Positions 1 to 6,793 of a stretch of 19,647 nucleotides of DNA are shown here, piece after piece. The stretch is from Colivivens sp964452915 (GTDB lineage: Bacteria; Bacteroidota; Bacteroidia; Bacteroidales; Bacteroidaceae), in assembly GCA_964452915.1 (NCBI GenBank), contig CAYVNW010000044.1, positions 1 to 19,647 of the forward strand. The letters run 5' to 3'. Both the position numbers and the translations under genes were made by a program. The notes below the pieces were generated by a model. That model did not search any database, was not told the origin of the DNA, and was given only the letters and a program-made list of their open reading frames with translations. Positions within the stretch are counted from its first letter, which is position 1, and each line of letters starts with the position of its first letter.

Positions 1-55
1 CCATCATACAATTCCGACTGTTGCCAATCGGAATTGCAATGAGTGATGGTGTAAG
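1..55. repeat. Left terminal 55-bp direct repeat (copy of 348-402), likely assembly artefact
   Basis: Bases 1-55 match 348-402 exactly, and the match stops at base 56 versus 403. On the minus strand the DUF5103 reading frame runs through the internal copy as normal protein but enters the terminal copy in another frame, so the terminal copy does not belong to the gene. A different exact 55-bp repeat lies at the right end. The equal lengths point to a k-mer of 55 at contig ends. Confidence 0.9.
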
Positions 56-637
56 GTAATTGATATTAAAGTCAACTTGCTGGTGGGTTTGGTAGGTGTC
101 GATGTCTGTATTTGCGCTAACCGAAATATCAATTCCTATTTTAGGCTCAATGACACTGAAGCAAGCGGTTGCTACAGGACTGTCGTTGTCATCCTCGTAT
201 ATATCCACACGGTAGTTGCCGCTTACCAGCAGGTGGTGTTCTTCGTTTGGCAGGGTAAATGAATAGTGGTTGTACATCATCTCCGTATTCATAGATTGAT
301 CATATTCGTCGATGACCGTGTTACCGTTAATGCCAGTCATGTAGTCTCCATCATACAATTCCGACTGTTGCCAATCGGAATTGCAATGAGTGATGGTGTA
401 AGTGTATCGTACATAATCATGTTGTAAGTCATCGAACGAAATTTCGACAAAGTTGCTGCCACCCATTAAAATAACAGGTGGCTCGCCCCATTCTCCGTTT
501 GCTTTTACCTGAAGAGTCTTCAGATTGTCAATAAATGTTCCGTTTGTTTGTGCCGTACTTTTTAATGATGGCGCAAGCAAACAACCGACGATCAATACAC
601 CACGTATTACCAATATATTTACTGCCTTATATTCCAC
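1..637 (-). CDS. Type IX secretion system plug protein (DUF5103), 3'-truncated by contig edge
   Basis: Partial outer-membrane-associated protein of the DUF5103 / T9SS plug family, which is thought to close the periplasmic side of the SprA translocon. No ATG is available near the start: an in-frame TGA lies at 646-644 and the first plausible initiator is GTG at 637-635, 21 bp after the uxaC stop. The N-terminus is a signal peptide (hydrophobic residues about 7-22, ending near STAQ). Family-typical stretches follow: LQVKANGEW, VEISFDDLQHDYVRYTYTI, THCNSDW, MNTEMMYNHYSFTLPNE, SGNYRV, and the SANTDID / HQQVDFNINY segment. 194 codons are genuine (637 to 56). Bases 55-1 are the duplicated end and give an out-of-phase tail. 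The family is normally about 400 residues, so roughly half is missing. It is probably co-transcribed with uxaC. The family is assigned by remembered pattern. Confidence 0.85.
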   Translation of the reverse strand, partial: MEYKAVNILVIRGVLIVGCLLAPSLKSTAQTNGTFIDNLKTLQVKANGEWGEPPVILMGGSNFVEISFDDLQHDYVRYTYTITHCNSDWQQSELYDGDYMTGINGNTVIDEYDQSMNTEMMYNHYSFTLPNEEHHLLVSGNYRVDIYEDDNDSPVATACFSVIEPKIGIDISVSANTDIDTYQTHQQVDFNINYLTPSLIAIPIGNSRNCMM

Positions 638-658
638 TTTGTATCAGTTGGTTCGCTG

Positions 659-2074
659 TTAAAATTTGAAGTACTCCTTTGCATTATAGTAACTGATGTC
701 CTCAACCATTTGGTTCAGCCGGTCCATTTCGCTTGCAGGGATTTCGCCATTCTCAACATCAGTGCCAAGAAGATTGCACAGTGTACGACGGAAATATTCG
801 TGCCGAGGATAGCTGAGGAATGAGCGGGAATCGGTGAGCATGCCAACGAAGCGGCTCAGCAATCCAAGCAGTGACAGCGTATTCATTTGATTCTCCATAC
901 CACGCTTTTGGTCGAGGAACCACCATCCGGACCCCCATTGAATTTTCCCTGGAACACTACCATCTTGGAAGTTTCCCAACATGGTAGCAACGACTTCGTT
1001 GTCAGCAGGGTTGAGGTTATATATTATCGTACGGGTAAGTTTGTCTTCTGTCGCCAAACGGTCGAGGAACTTCGACATAGCTTTTGCTGTATTGAATTGT
1101 CCGATAGAGTCAAACCCTGTATCTGGTCCGAGCTGACGGAACATCTTAGTGTTGTTGTCACGTATGGCACCATAGTGGTATTGTTGTGTCCAATCGGCAT
1201 CATTATCCATTTCGGCAAAAATAACGAGCATACAACTCTTATACTTCCGTATTTCCATTTCAGTCAGTTGCTTGCCGCTGTACACCTTATTAAATATACT
1301 GTCGATTTCCGTATCCAAATAGTCCTCAGCGTAAAATTCTTCGATACCATGGTCAGATAGCTTGCAACCATTCTTCGTGAAGTACTCATGACGGACGCTC
1401 AATGCATCGATCACATCATGGAAATTGCTTATTGTTACTCCACTTACCTCACTAAGTTTGTCAATGTATGCAATGAAATTCTGTGGATTTTCCACTGCCA
1501 TAGCCTTATCGGGGCGCCATGCAGGAATCATACGCGGGTCATCGGCACCACGCTCTGCGGCATACTGCTGGTGGAAATGCAAGTCGTCGATAGGGTCATC
1601 AGTGGTACATACAATTTCAACATTGTACCTGCGCATGAGTCCGCGAGCCGAATATTGAGGATTGTTGCGCAACTTATCCGTACACTCGTCATAAATCTCC
1701 CTTGCCGTACTTGGCTTCAGTATCTTTGTAATTCCAAACGCAGTTTTCAGTTCCAAGTGACTCCAATGGTATAAAGGATTACGGAAGCAGTAGGGTAGAG
1801 TCTCTGCCCATTTCTCAAACTTCTCATAGTCAGTCGTATCCTTGCCGGTGCAGTATCGCTCGTCAACACCATTAGTGCGCATTGCCCTCCATTTATAGTG
1901 GTCGCCGCCCAGCCATATTTCAGTAAGGGAGTTGAACCTATGGTCCTCTGCAACCATTTGTGGGCTCAAATGGCAATGATAGTCAATAATAGGCAGATGC
2001 TCCGCATGCTCATGATATAACTTCTGCGCGGTCTCAGTCATTAACAAGAAGTTATCGTCCATAAATTGTTTCAT
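659..2074 (-). CDS. uxaC: Glucuronate (uronate) isomerase
   Basis: Interconverts D-glucuronate and D-fructuronate, and D-galacturonate and D-tagaturonate, at the entry of hexuronate catabolism in the cytoplasm. It belongs to the amidohydrolase-fold UxaC family. The 471 residues are the usual full length. The N-terminal metal motif DYHCH (H33, H35) is present, along with the conserved CTTDDP segment, the WGSGWWFLDQKRGM segment and the C-terminal LTDSRSFLSYPRHEYFRR block. The ATG at 2074 lies about 38 bp downstream of a good minus-strand -7 element, which supports this start. No uxaB or kduI homologues are next to it here. The following gene on the same strand is the T9SS plug protein 21 bp away, a functionally unrelated partner that probably shares the transcript. 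Confidence 0.97.
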   Translation of the reverse strand: MKQFMDDNFLLMTETAQKLYHEHAEHLPIIDYHCHLSPQMVAEDHRFNSLTEIWLGGDHYKWRAMRTNGVDERYCTGKDTTDYEKFEKWAETLPYCFRNPLYHWSHLELKTAFGITKILKPSTAREIYDECTDKLRNNPQYSARGLMRRYNVEIVCTTDDPIDDLHFHQQYAAERGADDPRMIPAWRPDKAMAVENPQNFIAYIDKLSEVSGVTISNFHDVIDALSVRHEYFTKNGCKLSDHGIEEFYAEDYLDTEIDSIFNKVYSGKQLTEMEIRKYKSCMLVIFAEMDNDADWTQQYHYGAIRDNNTKMFRQLGPDTGFDSIGQFNTAKAMSKFLDRLATEDKLTRTIIYNLNPADNEVVATMLGNFQDGSVPGKIQWGSGWWFLDQKRGMENQMNTLSLLGLLSRFVGMLTDSRSFLSYPRHEYFRRTLCNLLGTDVENGEIPASEMDRLNQMVEDISYYNAKEYFKF

Positions 2075-2111
2075 AATCAGATATAGGTTTACAGTTTATT
2101 TCTTTCTGACA

Positions 2112-2145
2112 AAGTTACGAATAATTTCTTAAAGAGCGGCAAATA
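2112..2145 (-). promoter_or_regulatory. Bacteroidetes-type promoter for uxaC
   Basis: Read on the minus strand, TAACTTTG (2119-2112) fits the TAnnTTTG -7 consensus and TTTG (2145-2142) is a candidate -33 element. The 22-nt gap is slightly longer than the usual 19-21. Transcription would begin about 30 nt before the uxaC ATG. Confidence 0.6.
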
Positions 2146-2188
2146 TCTTGGCAAATCAATTTTATTCATAAATAAAACGTCATTTCCC

Positions 2189-2219
2189 TTTGCGTTTTCA
2201 TTAAGAATGTTTACCTTTG
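2189..2219 (+). promoter_or_regulatory. Bacteroidetes-type promoter of the cobalamin riboswitch RNA
   Basis: TTTG at 2189-2192, exactly 19 nt, then TACCTTTG at 2212-2219: a near-ideal Bacteroidetes -33/-7 pair. The predicted start near 2226 coincides with the beginning of the riboswitch fold, so the RNA has its own dedicated promoter, divergent from uxaC. Confidence 0.75.
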
Positions 2220-2226
2220 CAGAGCA

Positions 2227-2425
2227 TTTGGTTTTCGACCTCCTGTATCAGGGTGGAAGAACTAAGATGGGAATGCGGTTGGAATCCGCAACTATACCCG
2301 TAGCTGTATGTCCTTTTTATAGGGCAATCGATATGCGTCACTGTTCGATGAATGGTTAAGCCCTTCATCAAAGAATGGGAAGACACGGTTGTTCAAGGAT
2401 AAAGTCAGAAGACCTGCCATTTGCG
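2227..2425 (+). ncRNA. Cobalamin (B12) riboswitch aptamer
   Basis: Conserved cobalamin aptamer elements occur in order. These are GGTTTTCGACC near the 5' end, GGGAA (2269-2273), the P5 stem GCGG/CCGC (2275-2278 with 2286-2289), ACCCGTAGCTGT (2296-2307), a GGGAAG block near 2377-2382, and the hallmark AGTCAGAAGACCTGCC (2403-2418). The size of about 200 nt fits the class. These aptamers sense adenosyl- or hydroxocobalamin and in Bacteroidetes usually control BtuB/TonB-type transport or B12-related genes. No such gene follows: a terminator-like hairpin comes at 2579-2610 and the next gene is DUF488 on its own promoter. Aptamer identity is seen in sequence; ligand and function are inferred from the family. 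Confidence 0.92.
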
Positions 2426-2578
2426 TAGCAACAAGTTTCTGCGGGAAAACGGAGACAGAATCAAATTAAGGAAGCACGCTTGTCTGCTCATGAATGATAC
2501 TTGAAAAGTATCTATGTGTAGATTGTGTATGCAATACAAATAACTTTTTGGATTAAATTAATAAATTGTGATTGTTTG
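2426..2578 (+). other. Non-coding stretch between riboswitch and terminator (possible expression platform)
   Basis: About 150 nt with no convincing gene. It contains a perfect 7-bp hairpin GATACTT-GAA-AAGTATC (2496-2512) and a looser nested pairing (ACAAG near 2431 with CTTGT near 2479). The only ORFs are a 4-codon one at 2490 and a 9-codon one (MCRLCMQYK) at 2514-2543, neither with supporting signals. The stretch may be the switching region of the riboswitch or the body of a small RNA. Confidence 0.4.
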
Positions 2579-2616
2579 AAGGAGTCATGCAGTGATGCAA
2601 GGCTCCTTTTACTTTG
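2579..2616 (+). terminator. Intrinsic-terminator-like hairpin closing the riboswitch transcript
   Basis: AAGGAG (2579-2584) pairs with CTCCTT (2603-2608). An inner TGCA/TGCA pair (2588-2591 with 2596-2599) closes a GTGA loop, and the sequence continues TTACTTT. With the promoter at 2189-2219 this delimits a transcript of about 385 nt. Confidence 0.6.
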
Positions 2617-2691
2617 ACTTAATTATGACGTTGGACGTGAAAAAAAATATTATGATGCATTGCCATACCACAATGTTTAGTTAAAAGAAAG

Positions 2692-2708
2692 GAGTTATTG
2701 AATAACTC
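2692..2708. promoter_or_regulatory. Perfect 17-bp palindrome upstream of DUF488 (possible operator)
   Basis: GAGTTATT-G-AATAACTC has 8-bp perfect arms around one base. It lies about 35 bp upstream of the -7 box of the DUF488 gene and beyond the preceding terminator, so it is better placed as a protein-binding site than as a terminator. No regulator is identified. Confidence 0.4.
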
Positions 2709-2742
2709 AAACATTTGTAAGTGCTCGCATTAAAAAAATCAC

Positions 2743-2750
2743 TATCTTTG
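2743..2750 (+). promoter_or_regulatory. -7 promoter element of the DUF488 gene
   Basis: TATCTTTG matches TAnnTTTG. A TTTG at 2714-2717 is 25 nt away, too far for a normal -33, so the upstream half is weak. The element overlaps the GTG at 2750, which argues that translation starts at the ATG at 2774. Confidence 0.5.
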
Positions 2751-2773
2751 TGCAATGCATTAGACAAATTAAT

Positions 2774-3133
2774 ATGAAGATTCAAATTAAACGGGTGTAT
2801 CTGCCTGCGGCAGACACCGATGGATTCCGTATATTGGTGGACCGACTTTGGCCCCGTGGCATAAAGAAAGAAAATGCCGGTGTAGACTTATGGGCAAAGG
2901 AACTCGCCCCATCAAACGAGTTGCGCAAATGGTTCGGTCATGTCCCCGAACGTTTCGAGGAATTCTCCAAACGCTATGTTGGGGAACTGAATGCGAACCC
3001 TAAAATCCATTCGTTAATTGATGACATTCTTCATCACGACACTATAACATTGTTGTATGCCGCAAAAGATGAAGAACATAACAATGCCATTGTACTCTCA
3101 AAAGTACTCCACAATTACGTAAGTAAGACTTGA
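2774..3133 (+). CDS. DUF488 family protein (YeaO-like)
   Basis: Cytoplasmic protein of 119 residues in the DUF488/YeaO family, whose biochemical role is not established. Family signatures are clear: RILVDRLWPRG near residues 19-29, APSNELRKWFGH near 43-54, and TLLYAAKDEEHNNA near the C-terminus. An upstream in-frame GTG at 2750 would add eight residues. It sits inside the -7 box, so the ATG at 2774 is preferred and gives the normal N-terminus (MKIQIKRVY). The gene appears to be a single unit. It is preceded by a palindrome and converges on the SGNH/cyclophilin gene, leaving only 33 bp with no visible terminator. Confidence 0.85.
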   Translation: MKIQIKRVYLPAADTDGFRILVDRLWPRGIKKENAGVDLWAKELAPSNELRKWFGHVPERFEEFSKRYVGELNANPKIHSLIDDILHHDTITLLYAAKDEEHNNAIVLSKVLHNYVSKT

Positions 3134-3166
3134 GGCAGTCAGGATTGCAGAGGGCAAATAATAAAG

Positions 3167-4429
3167 TTATTTCTTTGTTATCTTTGCCTTGATAATATGC
3201 ACATCGTGGATTGGGCGGTCGTTTTGGTCCGTCGGCAATTTCTCAATCTTTTCCACTACATCCATTCCGCTAACCACACGGCCGAAAACAGTATAACTGC
3301 CATCGAGATGGGGAGCCCCTCCAATCGTCTTGTACGTGTTACGCATCTCAGAAGTAAGTTTGAACTGACCATTTGTCCACTCATCGATCCGTTTTTGTGT
3401 ATTGTCGAGTGCGGCATCATCGAACGTACGTCCGGTAACGATGGTGAATTGCGTTGATGAACTTTTCTTCTCGGGATTAGTCTCATCACCTTCACGTGCG
3501 GCATTAAGCATGCCACGCTGATGATAGAAGAGAGGAGCGCGGAACTCGGCTGGAATCCAGTCTTCAGGCGTCTCGTCGCCTTCACCCAGCATCTCCCCAG
3601 GTTTGGCGTTCTTACTAAGTCTATCGCCCGTTTGAATAATGAACTGATTGATTACACGATGCCACAGCACTCCATTGAAAGATTTGTTACGTACCTGTTT
3701 CAAAAAGTTGTCACGATGGAGCGGAGTCTCATTGAACAGTTCTACAACAATATCGCCAAAATCAGTCGTCAAGGTCACTTGAGGCCGGTGAGGATCGTTC
3801 AGTATTGCATCGCGGACAGTTTTGGCAATAAGTTCATATCCAAAGGCATCTGGATGGATTCCATCAGGAAAATGTTGTTTCATATTGCTCGTGGCAGTAT
3901 GGAGGTCAATAACTTCCCACTTATGTTTTTTCGCGATCCTGTTGATCGCAGGAATAACCTCAGTCACTATTTTGTTATCGTCTATGCTCCATGCACGGCT
4001 GTAAGCCTTGGCGGGGTAAGCCAGAAGAATACGAGGATGGGATTGAAGTCCGGCAAAACTTTTGGCAATTTTCTCAAGTCCCTTCTGGTAGCGTTTCGCG
4101 TCAAGCCAATTTTGATCTTTAGTATCATTTGTGCCGAGCTTGATAATGACTATATCAGGTTGGAAGGCCAACGCTGCGGAGTACTCCATTGTCTCAGAAT
4201 AAGGTTCATCAGCTTCATCCTGTGCACATTTACTATTGTGACCGAATTTATGGACATCGAATCCTGTACCAACCAATCTTTGCAGTTGTGATGGATAGGA
4301 ATCTTTTACAGGATCTTTCACTCCATAACCATATGTGATACTGTTACCTACACAGGCGATTTTGACTGGTTGTTGTGCATTCAGCGCCACTACAGTCAAG
4401 AACAATGCTACCAGATTTAATATTCTCAT
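3167..4429 (-). CDS. Secreted SGNH hydrolase - cyclophilin peptidyl-prolyl isomerase fusion
   Basis: A 420-residue protein with a signal peptide (about 1-19, ending LNAQ), an SGNH/GDSL-type esterase domain (about 22-212) and a cyclophilin-type PPIase domain (about 217-418). SGNH blocks are visible: GNS with nucleophile S30, the block II area GHNSK (63-67), GTND (99-102), and DGIHP giving D189 and H192. In the cyclophilin part LWHRVINQFIIQTGD (255-269) matches the FHRVI...QGGD core, and later QFTIVTG and YTVFGRVVSGMDVV are present. The esterase would act on an ester-linked group, possibly acetyl on a glycan, in the periplasm or at the surface, and the PPIase would assist protein folding. The substrate is unknown. 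The gene lies 59 bp after the porin on the same strand, which fits an envelope role. The reading frame is continuous through the linker. Confidence 0.87.
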   Translation of the reverse strand: MRILNLVALFLTVVALNAQQPVKIACVGNSITYGYGVKDPVKDSYPSQLQRLVGTGFDVHKFGHNSKCAQDEADEPYSETMEYSAALAFQPDIVIIKLGTNDTKDQNWLDAKRYQKGLEKIAKSFAGLQSHPRILLAYPAKAYSRAWSIDDNKIVTEVIPAINRIAKKHKWEVIDLHTATSNMKQHFPDGIHPDAFGYELIAKTVRDAILNDPHRPQVTLTTDFGDIVVELFNETPLHRDNFLKQVRNKSFNGVLWHRVINQFIIQTGDRLSKNAKPGEMLGEGDETPEDWIPAEFRAPLFYHQRGMLNAAREGDETNPEKKSSSTQFTIVTGRTFDDAALDNTQKRIDEWTNGQFKLTSEMRNTYKTIGGAPHLDGSYTVFGRVVSGMDVVEKIEKLPTDQNDRPIHDVHIIKAKITKK

Positions 4430-4488
4430 GTTGAACTAAGTTTTAGTTTATTGAATGTGTTGTATTAATAACTTATATTATAAAACAC

Positions 4489-6531
4489 TTAATCATAGAA
4501 ATTCCAACTTATACCAAAACGTATGCACGAAGGATTGATAGGGTAACCAGGCGCCCAAAAATATCTGCCGTCACCTTGGTTCGCATGATAATACTGAACG
4601 TAGAAGCGCGTGCGCTTTAAATCAAAGTTGACATAAGCACTGATTATTGGGTAGTTTCCTATCTTGACGAGGTTTTGCTGATTCTGCGTCATAAACTGAT
4701 TGATTAAAGGAGAGTAATCGGGAGCGTAATACTCCGTGAAGTACTTCAAGTCAGCACCCAATTCGCATCCCATGACTTGCGCAATGCGGAATTTGATGTA
4801 CATGTTTGCGAAAAGCGAAAGGGTAGGGAGTGGTAACACTTCCTTCTTGCTCGTTTTCTGATAGGTGGCATCCAGCTCTATATGCAGAATGCTAAGTTTA
4901 ATGTTTTGCTGCAAGTTGGCGCTGAGTACCTGTATGTCACCGGAATTTTGTTGTGGCGTGACATTATTTGAAAATTTAGTCGATGTGTCGTCGGTGTAAG
5001 CCAGTCCGGTGTTTGCAAAATATGTATAGTTCTTTATGTTCTCAGCCCCGACAGTGAGAATTGTGTTTGTATGTTTGATATTGAGAATCCCTTCAATCCG
5101 AGTACGGTTTTCACGTTCAAGGCTTCTGTCCCACCAAGCATGTGTAGAATGATAATGTCTGAAATAATATGACGGAAGCAAATGCTTGGCGAATGCGTTC
5201 ACAACCAATTGTGCAGTATCGCCAAACACAGGCAAGTTGAGTTCGCCACGTCCTTTCAGGTAAAAATCGCCTGATCGTTCTCCTGTAATTGTAATTTTAC
5301 CATCCACATTAAAATGCACACGCGTACCTTGAGTCCTAATCAGCTGCCCACCCACAGACACACAGTTCTCCGACACTTTCTTCTTGTCGAGCAACCGGGT
5401 AGACTGGGTCATTTCAGTGACAAACGTGTCAGGCATTTCGAAGCTTTGGTGGTTGAACTCCACATAAGCGTTGATGCCGGCTGCGGCATACTTATTAAAG
5501 CCTTCACGCAAGGATATACCGATTATATTTTTAACCTCAAAATCTTTTGTCCGGTCGTTGGTAGTGTCTGAATCCAAATATGTATTGGTGTAGTAGTTGT
5601 CGGGAGTGCTGTACGCCTTGTAATTGTGTCGAAGATACCGGAGGCTGAAAGTGTGGAATAGGCTGGTCACAGGGATGAATACCTGTTGGACGTTAATAGA
5701 ATCGCCTACCATACGGTAGAAACCAATATTATATCGGTGATTGAAGTGTACAATGTCGTGTTCTTGCCGAGTCCATGTGTTGGAGAGATAAGTAGGAATA
5801 TCGGTTGACTTAATGTTTGAACCCATAGCCTCTGGGTTGGTGATATAGTTCTCATCTGTTATTCCTCCATTTTCAGCCATCTTCATGAAGTTGTGAGTAT
5901 AGAAGAATTTTACCTCGTACTTGTCGCCAAGATATGAAGCCCAACCCGACGAACCCATGTAGGAAGTCGACTGGTTGGCATAATATCCTTGACCATACAT
6001 ATAATCGTACAGGCCACCGAAATTGAACCGTTTACCGGCGTTGTTTGTATACACGACCTTTACGTGGTCATCGCCTGTGTCTTTTGAACCTACACAATTG
6101 TAAGTAGCGTTAAGGAAAGGGGACTTGGTGTTGTAGAATATGAATTTGTTGGCCGGAACGTAAAACTGGTCGAACGGACTGAGGAAAATAAATTCGTCAT
6201 TATCGTCACGCTCCATGAATATACGGTTTAGACGTGGTGAGCCCAAATTGCCAAGATGATTGAAATGACCTGTTTTACCTTCTGGCAGATTACTGTTTTG
6301 AAACAAGTGCTGAGTTGTATCGACAGCAACGCTGCTTATGTTTCCATACACGTCATCTATGACCCATGCGCGAACATCGGCAGGTACAAACTTCTTGTCC
6401 TTCTTTGTATCTTCAACCGAATCTTCCTGTATCATGTCTTTGTCGGTATTGCTCTCCAACTCGCCAATGATACGTTGGGCAGATACCAATAATGGAATGA
6501 AAAAGAAGAAAGAAAGCAGTAGTCTTTTCAT
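4489..6531 (-). CDS. Putative porin (Porin_10 family outer-membrane beta-barrel)
   Basis: Outer-membrane protein of 680 residues with a cleavable signal peptide (hydrophobic residues about 4-18, VSAQ at the cleavage region). A periplasmic N-terminal section is followed by long alternating, aromatic-rich strands. The order matches the Bacteroidetes Porin_10 family: NLGSPRLNRIFMER near 92-105, then SPFDQFYVP, KSPFLNATYN, KRFNFGGLYDYMYGQGYY and the SGWASYLGDKYEVKFFYTHNF strands. It ends FGISWNFYD, with terminal aromatics usual for barrel proteins. Its ATG shares one base with the TGA of the preceding small membrane protein (TGATG), a strong sign of translational coupling. Transported solute is unknown. 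Confidence 0.88.
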   Translation of the reverse strand: MKRLLLSFFFFIPLLVSAQRIIGELESNTDKDMIQEDSVEDTKKDKKFVPADVRAWVIDDVYGNISSVAVDTTQHLFQNSNLPEGKTGHFNHLGNLGSPRLNRIFMERDDNDEFIFLSPFDQFYVPANKFIFYNTKSPFLNATYNCVGSKDTGDDHVKVVYTNNAGKRFNFGGLYDYMYGQGYYANQSTSYMGSSGWASYLGDKYEVKFFYTHNFMKMAENGGITDENYITNPEAMGSNIKSTDIPTYLSNTWTRQEHDIVHFNHRYNIGFYRMVGDSINVQQVFIPVTSLFHTFSLRYLRHNYKAYSTPDNYYTNTYLDSDTTNDRTKDFEVKNIIGISLREGFNKYAAAGINAYVEFNHQSFEMPDTFVTEMTQSTRLLDKKKVSENCVSVGGQLIRTQGTRVHFNVDGKITITGERSGDFYLKGRGELNLPVFGDTAQLVVNAFAKHLLPSYYFRHYHSTHAWWDRSLERENRTRIEGILNIKHTNTILTVGAENIKNYTYFANTGLAYTDDTSTKFSNNVTPQQNSGDIQVLSANLQQNIKLSILHIELDATYQKTSKKEVLPLPTLSLFANMYIKFRIAQVMGCELGADLKYFTEYYAPDYSPLINQFMTQNQQNLVKIGNYPIISAYVNFDLKRTRFYVQYYHANQGDGRYFWAPGYPINPSCIRFGISWNFYD

Positions 6532-6791
6532 CAGAACATGAATCGGAGGTAAAACTCAATCACTTTTAAAAGTAAGGAGCCAAAGCCAACAGAGAAAAAC
6601 AATACCTTCTGGTCGGGAAAGGCGAAGTAGATAACGATTGCAGCAACGAATCCAATCATGAACACAATATTAAGCACTTTGCGGGCAGTGCGTATTCCGT
6701 CAGAATGGTGAACCTTCTTGCCTTTATGCTTCTTTTTCTTGTCTGCCTCAAGTGCCTCGGCAATTATTTTATCTATATCGTCAGACTTCAT
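6531..6791 (-). CDS. Small two-TM membrane protein of unknown function
   Basis: Not recognised beyond being a conserved-looking Bacteroidales hypothetical protein. It has 86 residues. The N-terminus is charged (acidic residues 4-16, then a Lys/His-rich run 18-29), followed by two hydrophobic segments at about 39-58 and 62-82 joined by a short PDQ turn, giving a predicted inner-membrane hairpin. The ATG is 2 bp after the DUF4468 stop and the TGA overlaps the porin ATG by one base. The tight packing makes co-expression with the porin nearly certain and suggests a linked envelope function, though none can be named. Confidence 0.8.
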   Translation of the reverse strand: MKSDDIDKIIAEALEADKKKKHKGKKVHHSDGIRTARKVLNIVFMIGFVAAIVIYFAFPDQKVLFFSVGFGSLLLKVIEFYLRFMF

Positions 6792-6793
6792 TG

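Noticed and set aside
77..262. Plus-strand 61-codon ORF at the left edge
   Set aside because: It is antisense to the DUF5103 coding frame, which has clear family similarity, and it shows no recognisable protein.
2201..2386. Minus-strand 61-codon ORF
   Set aside because: It overlaps the riboswitch aptamer on the opposite strand and has no signal or family likeness.
2514..2543. Nine-codon ORF (MCRLCMQYK) after the riboswitch as a regulated leader peptide
   Set aside because: ORFs of this size are expected by chance, and there is no start signal or downstream gene that it could control.
3521..4291. Plus-strand 256-codon ORF
   Set aside because: It lies wholly antisense to the SGNH/cyclophilin gene, whose motifs are unmistakable. 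It is a shadow of its codon use.
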